A DNA stretch of 47,405 bases, from assembly GCA_029934835.1 (NCBI GenBank), contig JAOZLL010000007.1, forward strand, positions 1 to 47,405, read 5' to 3'. The position numbers and the translations under genes are program-made. Each line of letters opens with the position of its first letter. Positions within the stretch are counted from its first letter, which is position 1. The stretch comes from Flavobacteriaceae bacterium (GTDB lineage Bacteria; Bacteroidota; Bacteroidia; Flavobacteriales; Flavobacteriaceae). The notes below the pieces were generated by a model, which searched no databases, was not told the origin of the DNA, and saw only the letters and a program-made list of their open reading frames with translations. Shown piece after piece: positions 26,396 through 34,096 of this stretch.

Positions 26396-27853
26396 TTATT
26401 TTAAATTAAATATTTCTTTTGCTATTTTATAATCATCAAAATCAAATCGTTGTCCATTTATTTCTTGATAGGTTTCGTGTCCTTTTCCTGCAATTAGCAC
26501 TATATCTCCTTTATTTGCCAATTTTCCTGCTGTTTTTATCGCTTGTTTTCTATCTAAAATGGATAGTGTCTTTTTGTAATTTTCTGGTGAAACTCCAACT
26601 TCCATCTCTTCAATGATAGTTTGAGGATCTTCGGTTCTAGGATTATCAGATGTAAAAATGGCTTGATTACTTAACTGGGAAGCAATATGTGCCATTTTGG
26701 GCCTTTTTGTTTTATCTCTATCGCCACCACATCCAACAACCGTTATTAATGTTTCGTTATTGGTACGGATATCGTTAATTGTTTGAAGTACGTTTTTTAA
26801 TGCATCTGGCGTATGTGCATAGTCTACAATAGCTGTTACACCATCATCTGATATAAAATATTGAAAACGACCTGCTACACTTTCTAATACACTGATAATT
26901 CTTAGAATCTCTAATTTATCTAAGCCTAATTGATTGGCAATTCCATAAATTGCTACTAAATTATAAGCATTAAAAGAACCGATGAGTTTAGACCAAACTT
27001 CTTGTCCGTTAATATTTAACAACAAACCCTCAAAACGATTTTCAATAATTTTTGCTTTATAGTCTGCTCCTGTCTTTAAGGCATAGGTTACTTTCTTTGC
27101 ATTTGTATTTTGAAGCATCACCATCCCATTTTTATCATCTACATTTACAAGGGCAAAAGCCGTTTTGGGTAGTTGATCAAAAAATGTCTTTTTAACATCT
27201 CGGTATTCTGCAAAGGTGTTGTGATAATCTAAATGATCGTGCGTAAGGTTGGTAAAAACACCACCTACAAAATGCAAGGATTCTATACGTTTTTGATGAA
27301 TTCCATGTGAACTCACTTCCATAAAACAATGACTTACACCTGCATTAACCATCTCTGCTAAATAGCGATTTATGGTAAGTGCATCTGGTGTTGTATGCGT
27401 TGCTGGAAATGTATTATTTCCTATTTTAATCTCAACAGTTGACAATAATCCTGAAGGAAAACCTGCTCGTTGAAATAAATCATACGACAAACTTGCCAAG
27501 GTAGTTTTACCATTGGTACCTGTGATACCAATCAAGTTTAATTTTTGTGAAGGATTATCATAAAAATTAGCTGCTGCATAAGATAAAGCTACATTGCTGT
27601 CTGACACTTTAATATAGCTTATATTCTCTCTTAAATTTTTTGGTATAATCTCACAGATTACAGCAGTTGCTCCTAATTCAATAGCTTTATCAATAAATAT
27701 ATGTCCGTCTGTTATTACTCCTTTTTGAGCTATAAACAAGGTGCTATCACTCACTTTACGCGAATCGAATGCAATTGCATCAATACTCATATCAGTACTG
27801 CCAATTGCATCTAAAATTGGCACTTTATATAATATGTCTTTTAAATTTTGCAT
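26396..27853 (-). CDS. murE: UDP-MurNAc-tripeptide synthetase MurE (meso-DAP type)
   Basis: A cytosolic ligase that adds the third stem residue to UDP-MurNAc-L-Ala-D-Glu. The 485 residues have the ATP loop GITGTNGKTTLAS, the central HDHLDYHNTF and the C-terminal VGCGGDRDKTKRPKMA. The substrate-selecting motif is D403-N-P-R406, which in this family indicates meso-diaminopimelate and not lysine. The start codon shares its last base with the ftsI stop, suggesting coupled translation. Confidence 0.96.
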   Translation of the reverse strand: MQNLKDILYKVPILDAIGSTDMSIDAIAFDSRKVSDSTLFIAQKGVITDGHIFIDKAIELGATAVICEIIPKNLRENISYIKVSDSNVALSYAAANFYDNPSQKLNLIGITGTNGKTTLASLSYDLFQRAGFPSGLLSTVEIKIGNNTFPATHTTPDALTINRYLAEMVNAGVSHCFMEVSSHGIHQKRIESLHFVGGVFTNLTHDHLDYHNTFAEYRDVKKTFFDQLPKTAFALVNVDDKNGMVMLQNTNAKKVTYALKTGADYKAKIIENRFEGLLLNINGQEVWSKLIGSFNAYNLVAIYGIANQLGLDKLEILRIISVLESVAGRFQYFISDDGVTAIVDYAHTPDALKNVLQTINDIRTNNETLITVVGCGGDRDKTKRPKMAHIASQLSNQAIFTSDNPRTEDPQTIIEEMEVGVSPENYKKTLSILDRKQAIKTAGKLANKGDIVLIAGKGHETYQEINGQRFDFDDYKIAKEIFNLK

Positions 27854-29832
27854 TAGGTTAATAATAGATAAACTGTTTTTCCTTTTTTGATTTTCTCACC
27901 TGCATGAATCGATTGTGTTCTGACTGCACCTGTCCCCGAAAACTGAACAGATAAGCCTAAATTTTCTAACAAACTAACTGCATCCATTCCAGACATCCCT
28001 TTGACATTAGGCATAGTTTGATAAGATTTTTGAGCTTGTTTATCATATTTATTAAAATGATTATCTAGTTTAGAATAAGCTCTACTCGCATTATCAACTG
28101 TGAAAATCTCAGGAGTTGCCGTATAAATCTTTTGAGCGATTTTTTTAAATGCTGGTGCTGCCACTATATTACCGTAATATCCATTTCTTGTCGGCTTATG
28201 AATCACTACTGTACAGGAATACTCTGGCTTATCTACAGGAAAAAACCCTGTAAATGATGCGATATAGTACAAAGAATCGGTCCAGTATTGCGCTTGACAG
28301 GTTCCTGTTTTCCCCGCAATTGAATATTCTTTAGAATGAATATTTGTTGCGGTACCACGTTCTACCACATTTCGTAACATTTCCTTTGCTTTTTCAACTG
28401 TTGATTTAGAGCAAATTCTTTTGTTGATTACTTCAGTCTTAAATACTATATTTCCTTTTGAGCTATTTTGATAACGAATTTCTTTTACAAATTTTGGCTT
28501 TACCATTTTACCATCATTAGCTATAGCATTGTAAAAAGTTAAATTTTGTAAAGGTGTTAATTGTACACCATATCCATAAGACATCCATGCAAGTGATGTA
28601 CCACTCCAAGATTTATCATCAGGATGTGGAATGATTGGTTTTCCTTCACCTCTAATAGGTAAACCCAGAGTTTGATCTAAATTCATACGACGTAAACCCT
28701 TGACAAACTTCTTAGGATTGTCTTTATAATTATCATAAATCAATTTAGAAATCCCAACATTTGACGAAACCTCTAGGGCTCGTGCCGATGAGATTATACC
28801 ATAACCCTTTCTATTTGAATCTTTTATCTTACGTTTATAAAGTGACCATGAACCTTTCCCTGTATCCACAACCGTACTGGTATCTATCACCTTATCCTCT
28901 AAAGCGACAATCATACTCATCAACTTAAATGTTGATCCTGGTTCATGAGATTCACCGACTGCATAGTTTAATTTTTCATAATATTTTCCATCAGCTGTTC
29001 TCCCTAAATTGGCTATTGCTTTAACCTCTCCTGTTTTAACTTCCATCAACACTACAGAACCGTGATCGGCTTGAAATTTTTCTAGTTGCTCTAGCAAAGC
29101 TTCGTGTGCAATATCTTGCATGTTGATATCAATGGTCGTAATGACATCCATTCCATCTTCAGGCTCAACTTCATTATTATCATTGATAGGTTTCCACTGT
29201 CCTTTGGCGATTTTTTGCTTGAGTCTTTGTCCGTTTTTTCCTTTAAGATCATTTGCAAAAGCACCTTCGATACCTGGTCGACCACGATAATCAGCATAAC
29301 CAATTGTTCTTGCAGCTACTTTACCCAAGGGATGCTCCCGTACTGTTTTTTGAATGGCAATAAAACCACCTCGATTGGCTCCTAGTTTAAAAATAGGGAA
29401 GCTTTTAATTTTTTTATAATCAGGATAACTTAGATTTCTTGCTATGAATAAATACCTGTTTTTATGACGTTTAGCATCATTAATTCTTTTGGTGTAATAA
29501 GAAGGTGGATTCCCTAATAATTTGGATAATTCTTTGGCAAGCACTGGTAATTCTTTCTGAATGATTTTATTGTCAACTGTAAGCACATCCATTCTTATTT
29601 CATAACGAAACATAGAAGTTGCTAATAAACTTCCATCTGCTGCATACACATTACCTTTATTGGCATAGATAGTATCAATTTTCTCTGTTATTTGTTCAGA
29701 TAAATCTTGATATTTAGCTCCATCAATAATTTGAATATAGATTATTCGTGCTGCCACACCTATCATTAAAACAAGTAGTAATGCGAATAAAAAACTCGCT
29801 TTTCTAACAATATGTTGGCGTTCTACTGACAC
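27853..29832 (-). CDS. ftsI: FtsI/PBP3, septal transpeptidase with PASTA domain
   Basis: A 659-residue class B penicillin-binding protein. A transmembrane anchor (about 12-30) is followed by the pedestal domain and the transpeptidase domain with the three active-site motifs: STFK (in EPGSTFKLMS), SSN (in VSSNVGISK) and KTG (in IAGKTGTCQ). The last 60 residues are a single PASTA domain (MPNVKGMSGMDAVSLLENLG). It cross-links septal peptidoglycan as partner of FtsW. It lies 8 bp after the ftsL-like gene and abuts murE. Confidence 0.95.
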   Translation of the reverse strand: MSVERQHIVRKASFLFALLLVLMIGVAARIIYIQIIDGAKYQDLSEQITEKIDTIYANKGNVYAADGSLLATSMFRYEIRMDVLTVDNKIIQKELPVLAKELSKLLGNPPSYYTKRINDAKRHKNRYLFIARNLSYPDYKKIKSFPIFKLGANRGGFIAIQKTVREHPLGKVAARTIGYADYRGRPGIEGAFANDLKGKNGQRLKQKIAKGQWKPINDNNEVEPEDGMDVITTIDINMQDIAHEALLEQLEKFQADHGSVVLMEVKTGEVKAIANLGRTADGKYYEKLNYAVGESHEPGSTFKLMSMIVALEDKVIDTSTVVDTGKGSWSLYKRKIKDSNRKGYGIISSARALEVSSNVGISKLIYDNYKDNPKKFVKGLRRMNLDQTLGLPIRGEGKPIIPHPDDKSWSGTSLAWMSYGYGVQLTPLQNLTFYNAIANDGKMVKPKFVKEIRYQNSSKGNIVFKTEVINKRICSKSTVEKAKEMLRNVVERGTATNIHSKEYSIAGKTGTCQAQYWTDSLYYIASFTGFFPVDKPEYSCTVVIHKPTRNGYYGNIVAAPAFKKIAQKIYTATPEIFTVDNASRAYSKLDNHFNKYDKQAQKSYQTMPNVKGMSGMDAVSLLENLGLSVQFSGTGAVRTQSIHAGEKIKKGKTVYLLLT

Positions 29833-29840
29833 GTTTCTGA

Positions 29841-30170
29841 TTATTTTTTACTTTGTATTTCTCTAATTACTTGCGCTGGTCTATCGGATGGCTTCAATCC
29901 CATGTCTTTCACTTTAGCCACAACACTTGATTCTAATTTCAACTTCATTGACTGTGATCTCAAAGCAATATATTCTGCTCTTAACTCACGTTCTTGATTA
30001 CTTAACTTTGTTATTCTCATCACCTTTTCATCGGTTATATGTCCGCTTCGCACCATTAGCATTAATAGAAAAATAACAAATACAACCATTCTCCAATTCT
30101 TAAAAGCATCTGCATCAAGCAGGAATTCTCCTCGTAGAAATTTGAATATATTTTGTTGTATGTTGACCAT
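29841..30170 (-). CDS. ftsL: FtsL-like division protein
   Basis: A 109-residue single-pass membrane protein: a cytoplasmic part of about 28 residues, a transmembrane helix (about 29-42, VVFVIFLLMLMV) and an extracytoplasmic helix with leucine-type spacing (about 50-90), ending in a charged segment. It belongs to the FtsL-like group found between rsmH and ftsI in Bacteroidota. Sequence conservation is low, so the call leans on topology and position. It probably bridges FtsQ to FtsI and FtsW. Confidence 0.82.
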   Translation of the reverse strand: MVNIQQNIFKFLRGEFLLDADAFKNWRMVVFVIFLLMLMVRSGHITDEKVMRITKLSNQERELRAEYIALRSQSMKLKLESSVVAKVKDMGLKPSDRPAQVIREIQSKK

Positions 30171-30209
30171 TTATAGTATTTATTCTTTTTATTTAAAAGA
30201 TTATTCTAT

Positions 30210-31118
30210 TTAAATTTTCTCTGCTATTCTTAACTTAGCACTTCGCGCTCGGTTGTTTGTTTTAATTTCTTCAAAAGTTGGGATGATTAGTTTCCCTACT
30301 TTTTTAAGAGGCACTTCAAAATTTCCAAACATATCACGTTCGGGTTCTCCTTCAAATAACCCATTTCTGATGAATCGTTTCACCAATCTATCTTCTAAGG
30401 AATGGTAAGATATTACACTCAACCGCCCATTTTTATTTAATATTTCTGGCACTTGATTTAAAAATTCTTTTAAAACGGCCAACTCTTGATTTACCTCAAT
30501 GCGAACCGCTTGAAAAACTTGCGCTAAAATTTTATTTTCTCGACCTAAAGGCAAAAACTTTGCTATTGCAATTTTCAAATCAAAAGTTGTCTCAACAGGA
30601 TTCTCTAAACGTGCCTTTATGATATCGCTTGCAATTCCTTTTGCTGTGCGTAACTCTGCATATTGAAACAGAATGCTAGCTAACTTTCCTTCTGCATATT
30701 CATTTAATACTTGATATGCTGACAAAATATTTTCTTGATTCATACGCATATCTAATTTCCCATCAAATCGAGTTGAAAAACCTCTATCTGCACTATCAAA
30801 CTGATGTGATGAAACACCTAAATCAGCTAAGATTCCATCTACTTTTATAATCCCATAAAAACGTAAAAACTGTTTGAGATATCTAAAATTCTCAGGAATT
30901 AAGATAAAACGTTCATCATCAATCTTATTCTTTTGTGCCTCAGCATCCGTATCAAAAGCAAACAATTTTCCTTCTTTACCTAATTTCTCTAAAATCAATT
31001 TAGAATGACCTCCGCCACCAAAAGTGACATCTACATAAACACCATCTGGTTTAATTGCTAAACCATTGACACTTTGCTCTAAAAGGACTGGATTATGATA
31101 TTTCTTCTGTGTTTTCAT
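30210..31118 (-). CDS. rsmH: 16S rRNA (cytosine-1402-N4)-methyltransferase RsmH
   Basis: A 302-residue SAM-dependent enzyme that methylates C1402 of 16S rRNA. Motifs include YHNPVLLEQSV at the start, VDVTFGGGGHSKLIL (SAM loop), ILADLGVSSHQFDSADRGFS, and at the end SVISYHSLEDRLVKRF and NNRARSAKLRIAEK. The start codon lies within mraZ (26-bp overlap), the usual dcw arrangement, and a 39-bp gap leads to the ftsL-like gene. Confidence 0.96.
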   Translation of the reverse strand: MKTQKKYHNPVLLEQSVNGLAIKPDGVYVDVTFGGGGHSKLILEKLGKEGKLFAFDTDAEAQKNKIDDERFILIPENFRYLKQFLRFYGIIKVDGILADLGVSSHQFDSADRGFSTRFDGKLDMRMNQENILSAYQVLNEYAEGKLASILFQYAELRTAKGIASDIIKARLENPVETTFDLKIAIAKFLPLGRENKILAQVFQAVRIEVNQELAVLKEFLNQVPEILNKNGRLSVISYHSLEDRLVKRFIRNGLFEGEPERDMFGNFEVPLKKVGKLIIPTFEEIKTNNRARSAKLRIAEKI

Positions 31119-31566
31119 TGTCGTTACCCATTACTTCTTCTGCTAAATCTGCAAAGCCATCAATCGCATCATTCACTGCTGTTTCATATTTGGTTTTATC
31201 CCAAATTTCAATGATATTAACTGCTGATGACAAGACTAGTTCTTTACCGATACCGGCAAAACTTATCAAATCTTTAGGTATGAGTATGCGCCCTGAAGCA
31301 TCCACTTCTACCACCTTAACTCCTGCGGTAAATAAGCGTATAAAATCATTATTTTTCTTGCGAAAGCGATTCAGCTTATTAATCTTTTGCATCATGGCAT
31401 TCCATTCTTGCATCGGATATAATTCTAAACACTCTTGAAAAACAGAACGCTTTAACACAAAACCATCCTGCAGGGCAGGAAGTAGTTGTCTTTTCAGCGG
31501 TGCTGAAAGCATTACTCGCCCCTTTACGTCGGCTTTACATTCGTATGTTCCAATTAAGCTTATCAC
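31093..31566 (-). CDS. mraZ: MraZ transcriptional regulator
   Basis: A 157-residue DNA-binding protein with two AbrB-like MraZ half-domains: GTYECKADVKGRVMLSAPLKR near the start and VVEVDASGRILIPKDL at about 80-95. It regulates the dcw operon, of which it is the first gene. The start is GTG at 31566; it places GTYE at the normal distance from the N-terminus. Three 10-bp-spaced GTGG boxes just upstream look like its own binding site. Confidence 0.95.
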   Translation of the reverse strand: MISLIGTYECKADVKGRVMLSAPLKRQLLPALQDGFVLKRSVFQECLELYPMQEWNAMMQKINKLNRFRKKNNDFIRLFTAGVKVVEVDASGRILIPKDLISFAGIGKELVLSSAVNIIEIWDKTKYETAVNDAIDGFADLAEEVMGNDNENTEEIS

Positions 31567-31587
31567 AATGTTTCACTTATATGAGTT

Positions 31588-31595
31588 CAAAAGTA
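31588..31595 (-). promoter_or_regulatory. Candidate -7 promoter element of the dcw operon
   Basis: On the minus strand the sequence is TACTTTTG, matching TAnnTTTG, 21 bp before the mraZ GTG. The MraZ boxes lie directly upstream, over the expected -33 region. Confidence 0.6.
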
Positions 31596-31602
31596 TAAAA
31601 TA

Positions 31603-31632
31603 TTTACCACATTTTACCACATTTTGCCACAT
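31603..31632 (-). promoter_or_regulatory. MraZ operator: three 10-bp direct repeats
   Basis: The minus strand reads ATGTGGCAAA, ATGTGGTAAA, ATGTGGTAAA in tandem, giving GTGG boxes at exactly 10-bp spacing. MraZ is known to bind short G-rich direct repeats spaced by one helical turn upstream of its own gene. The array abuts the -7 element, so binding should block the promoter (autorepression). Confidence 0.8.
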
Positions 31633-31800
31633 TGTTAATAACTTTTAGTTAACTATGAATGAGTAGCTTATATTATTATCCCATATATGACGTTATTAAA
31701 ATGATTTCATAGATCTCCATTTTTAAATAGTAACACAAAACCAATTTCCATAATCATCTTTGAGATTTCTTTCAAATGGTAGAATTCGTTATTTATTGGT

Positions 31801-31808
31801 TATCTTTG
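31801..31808 (+). promoter_or_regulatory. Candidate -7 promoter element for hydrolase-engB
   Basis: TATCTTTG matches TAnnTTTG and lies 25 bp before the start of the alpha/beta hydrolase gene, in the divergent region opposite mraZ. No clear -33 box. Confidence 0.5.
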
Positions 31809-31833
31809 CAGCTTAACCAAATAACCAACTTTA

Positions 31834-32598
31834 ATGAAACCAAAACTAATAACAGAAGGCAACTTTAGTTACTGGGAAAAAGGAGAAGGACAACCCATTA
31901 TCGTTTTACACGGTTTAATGGGAGATTTGAGTAATTTTGGAGAGCTTTTTGATTATTTTTCTGAACATGATTATAGAGTGATTATACCTCAATTGCCTAT
32001 TTATACACTACCCATTCTTAAAACAAATGTTAAGAATTTAGCCCTATATACTAGAGATATAATAAAACATTTAGGTTTAAAAGATGTAGTCTTATTAGGA
32101 AACTCTTTAGGAGGTCATGTGGCACTATATTTCACAAAGCATTATCCAAAATTAGTAAAGGCTCTTGTATTAACAGGAAGCTCAGGTCTGTATGAAAAAT
32201 CTTTAGGAAGCACCTATCCCAAAAGAAGTAATGAAGAGTATATTAGAGGAAAAGTCGAGGAGGTTTTTTATGACCCTGCAATTGCTACTGATGAATTGGT
32301 TGCTAATATAATGGATACCGTAAATAATCGTGGTAAAGTAATCAGAACACTTGCTTTAGCAAAAAGTGCCATTAGACATAATATGGCTGACGATATACCC
32401 AATATGACAATGCCAACTTGTGTTATCTGGGGAAAAAACGATTTAGTAACTCCTCCTGAAGTAGGTGAAGAATTTCATGAATTATTACCTGATTCTGATT
32501 TATATTGGGTAGATAAATGTGGCCATGCTGCCATGATGGAACATCCTGATGAGTTTAATCAAATACTTCATCGATGGTTCAAAGAACGTAACATCTAA
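31834..32598 (+). CDS. Alpha/beta hydrolase
   Basis: A 254-residue cytosolic hydrolase. The oxyanion region is VLHGLMGDLSNF, the nucleophile elbow is GNSLGGH (Ser), the acid is probably in WGKNDLVTPPEVG (Asp), and the catalytic His is in CGHAAMMEHPDEF. The substrate cannot be told from sequence. The stop codon overlaps the engB start by one base (TAATG), so the two are translationally coupled; a hydrolase in front of engB is common in flavobacteria. Confidence 0.9.
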   Translation: MKPKLITEGNFSYWEKGEGQPIIVLHGLMGDLSNFGELFDYFSEHDYRVIIPQLPIYTLPILKTNVKNLALYTRDIIKHLGLKDVVLLGNSLGGHVALYFTKHYPKLVKALVLTGSSGLYEKSLGSTYPKRSNEEYIRGKVEEVFYDPAIATDELVANIMDTVNNRGKVIRTLALAKSAIRHNMADDIPNMTMPTCVIWGKNDLVTPPEVGEEFHELLPDSDLYWVDKCGHAAMMEHPDEFNQILHRWFKERNI

Positions 32599-33206
32599 TG
32601 AAAATAAAAACAGCTCACTTTGTAATTAGTAATACTGATGTTGCAAAATGTCCACCTGAAGCCTTACCCGAATATGCTTTTATCGGACGATCTAATGTTG
32701 GAAAGTCCTCATTGATAAATATGTTGATGGGACGAAACAAGCTAGCTAAAACTTCTGGAAAGCCTGGAAAAACACAACTTATTAATCATTTTATTGTAAA
32801 CAATAATTGGTTTTTGGTAGATTTACCTGGCTATGGTTATGCAAAGACTTCAAAAACAACACGTGCCGTATTTCAGAGTTTTATTACGAAATATTTCTTC
32901 AAAAGGAAACAACTTTCTTGTGCTTTTGTGTTAATTGACATCAGACTTAAACCTCAAAAAATTGATTTAGATTTTATGCAAAAACTAGGTGAAAATGCCA
33001 TTCCTTTTTGTATCATTTTTACTAAAGTTGATAAAATCAAATCAAATCAAATCAATAAAAATATTGCCATTTACCAAGAAACTATGATGGAAACTTGGGA
33101 AGAAATGCCCACCTATTTTATTACATCTGCGACAAAAAAAACAGGGAGAGACGAAGTTTTACATTTTATTGGGCAGATTAATGAAGAGGTGAATAATAGC
33201 AAGTAG
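32598..33206 (+). CDS. engB: Ribosome biogenesis GTPase EngB (YsxC/YihA)
   Basis: A 202-residue essential-type GTPase for large ribosomal subunit assembly. G1 is GRSNVGKSS, G2 lies in KTSGKPGKTQLIN, G3 is DLPGYGYAK and G4 is TKVDK. The C-terminal FITSATKKTG holds G5. Length is typical. Its start codon overlaps the hydrolase stop. Confidence 0.96.
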   Translation: MKIKTAHFVISNTDVAKCPPEALPEYAFIGRSNVGKSSLINMLMGRNKLAKTSGKPGKTQLINHFIVNNNWFLVDLPGYGYAKTSKTTRAVFQSFITKYFFKRKQLSCAFVLIDIRLKPQKIDLDFMQKLGENAIPFCIIFTKVDKIKSNQINKNIAIYQETMMETWEEMPTYFITSATKKTGRDEVLHFIGQINEEVNNSK

Positions 33207-33263
33207 CTGTTGGCTGTTGGCTGTTAGCAAAATAAAATTTTCAACAAACAAACAGCCAATAGC
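33206..33263. repeat. GGCTGTT short repeats with partial inverted copy
   Basis: GCTGTTGGCTGTTGGCTGTTAGC follows the engB stop, and AACAGCCAATAGC lies 22 bp further on. The outer copies can pair as a 13-bp stem with one mismatch. Related GCTATTGGCTATT occurs at about 44711. It could act as a weak terminator but no T-run follows. Confidence 0.6.
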
Positions 33264-33290
33264 GTAAAGCATAAAGCAAATTTAACAAGA

Positions 33291-33974
33291 ATGCACTCCA
33301 CTAAAAGCACTTTACAAGTACTATATGAGGACAATCATTTGATTGTAATCAATAAAAGAGTTGGTGATATTGTTCAAGGTGATAAAACTGGAGATACCCC
33401 ATTAAGTGAAGTTGTTAAAAGCTATATCAAAGACAAATACAACAAACCTAGCAATGTGTATTTAGGAGTTGTACATAGATTGGATCGCCCTACAAGTGGT
33501 ATTGTTATTTTTGCTCGCACCTCTAAAGCACTTTCAAGATTAAATAAATTACTTAGAGATAAAACCATTCAAAAAACCTATTGGGCAGTTGTTAAACATA
33601 GCCCAGAAAAAGAGGCTGACACACTTATTAATTACTTGATAAAGAACCCAAAGAACAATAAATCAACTGCTTATAATTCCGAAAAAAAAGATACCAAAAA
33701 AGCTATTTTACATTATAAACTTTTAAGAAAATTCGACAACTATTCTCTTTTAGAGGTTGATTTAGAAACTGGGCGACATCATCAAATAAGAGTACAATTA
33801 GCTAAGATTGGATCGCCAATTAAAGGTGATTTAAAATATGGTTTTGATCGTAGCAACAAAAATGGCGGGATTCACTTGCATGCACGAAAAATTAAATTTA
33901 TTCATCCTGTTTCAAAGGAAGTGATTGAAATTGAGGCTCCTGCTCCTGATGATGTACTTTGGGATGCATGTTGA
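33291..33974 (+). CDS. RluA-family pseudouridine synthase
   Basis: A 227-residue enzyme of the RluA family converting uridine to pseudouridine in rRNA or tRNA. The catalytic motif HRLDRPTSGIVIFA holds the essential Asp at about residue 66. Other family motifs are LYEDNHLIVINK at the start and LETGRHHQIRVQLA. There is no N-terminal S4 domain, so it resembles the short RluA/RluC-like forms. The exact target base cannot be assigned. It is probably co-oriented with but independent of engB (84-bp gap). Confidence 0.92.
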   Translation: MHSTKSTLQVLYEDNHLIVINKRVGDIVQGDKTGDTPLSEVVKSYIKDKYNKPSNVYLGVVHRLDRPTSGIVIFARTSKALSRLNKLLRDKTIQKTYWAVVKHSPEKEADTLINYLIKNPKNNKSTAYNSEKKDTKKAILHYKLLRKFDNYSLLEVDLETGRHHQIRVQLAKIGSPIKGDLKYGFDRSNKNGGIHLHARKIKFIHPVSKEVIEIEAPAPDDVLWDAC

Positions 33975-33979
33975 TTTTT

Positions 33980-34024
33980 TTAACCGCAAAGAGCGCAAAG
34001 TTTTTCGCAAAGGTCGCAAAGAGT
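33980..34024. repeat. Four CGCAAAG units in an intergenic repeat
   Basis: CGCAAAG occurs at 33985, 33994, 34006 and 34015, with spacings of 9, 12 and 9 bp, just after the pseudouridine synthase. It is the longest member of the dispersed family noted at 23737 and 26355. Confidence 0.75.
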
Positions 34025-34043
34025 TTGTGCTGAAAATGGGAAA

Positions 34044-34074
34044 CAAAAAACCCCATCAGAATTTGACAGGGTTT
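34044..34074 (-). terminator. Intrinsic terminator of the sus/amylase transcript
   Basis: Read on the minus strand, AAACCCTGTCA and TGATGGGGTTT form an 11-bp stem (two G-U pairs) around AATTC and run into TTTTTT. It starts 22 bp after the amylase stop codon. The same stem is followed by AATTTTTT on the plus strand, so it may also stop transcripts from the pseudouridine synthase. Confidence 0.85.
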
Positions 34075-34096
34075 AGAATTTTTTAAATATTTATTT

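Noticed and set aside
33980-34024. CRISPR-like array from the four CGCAAAG units
   Set aside because: Repeat units are only 7 bp, spacings are 9-12 bp, and no cas genes are present.
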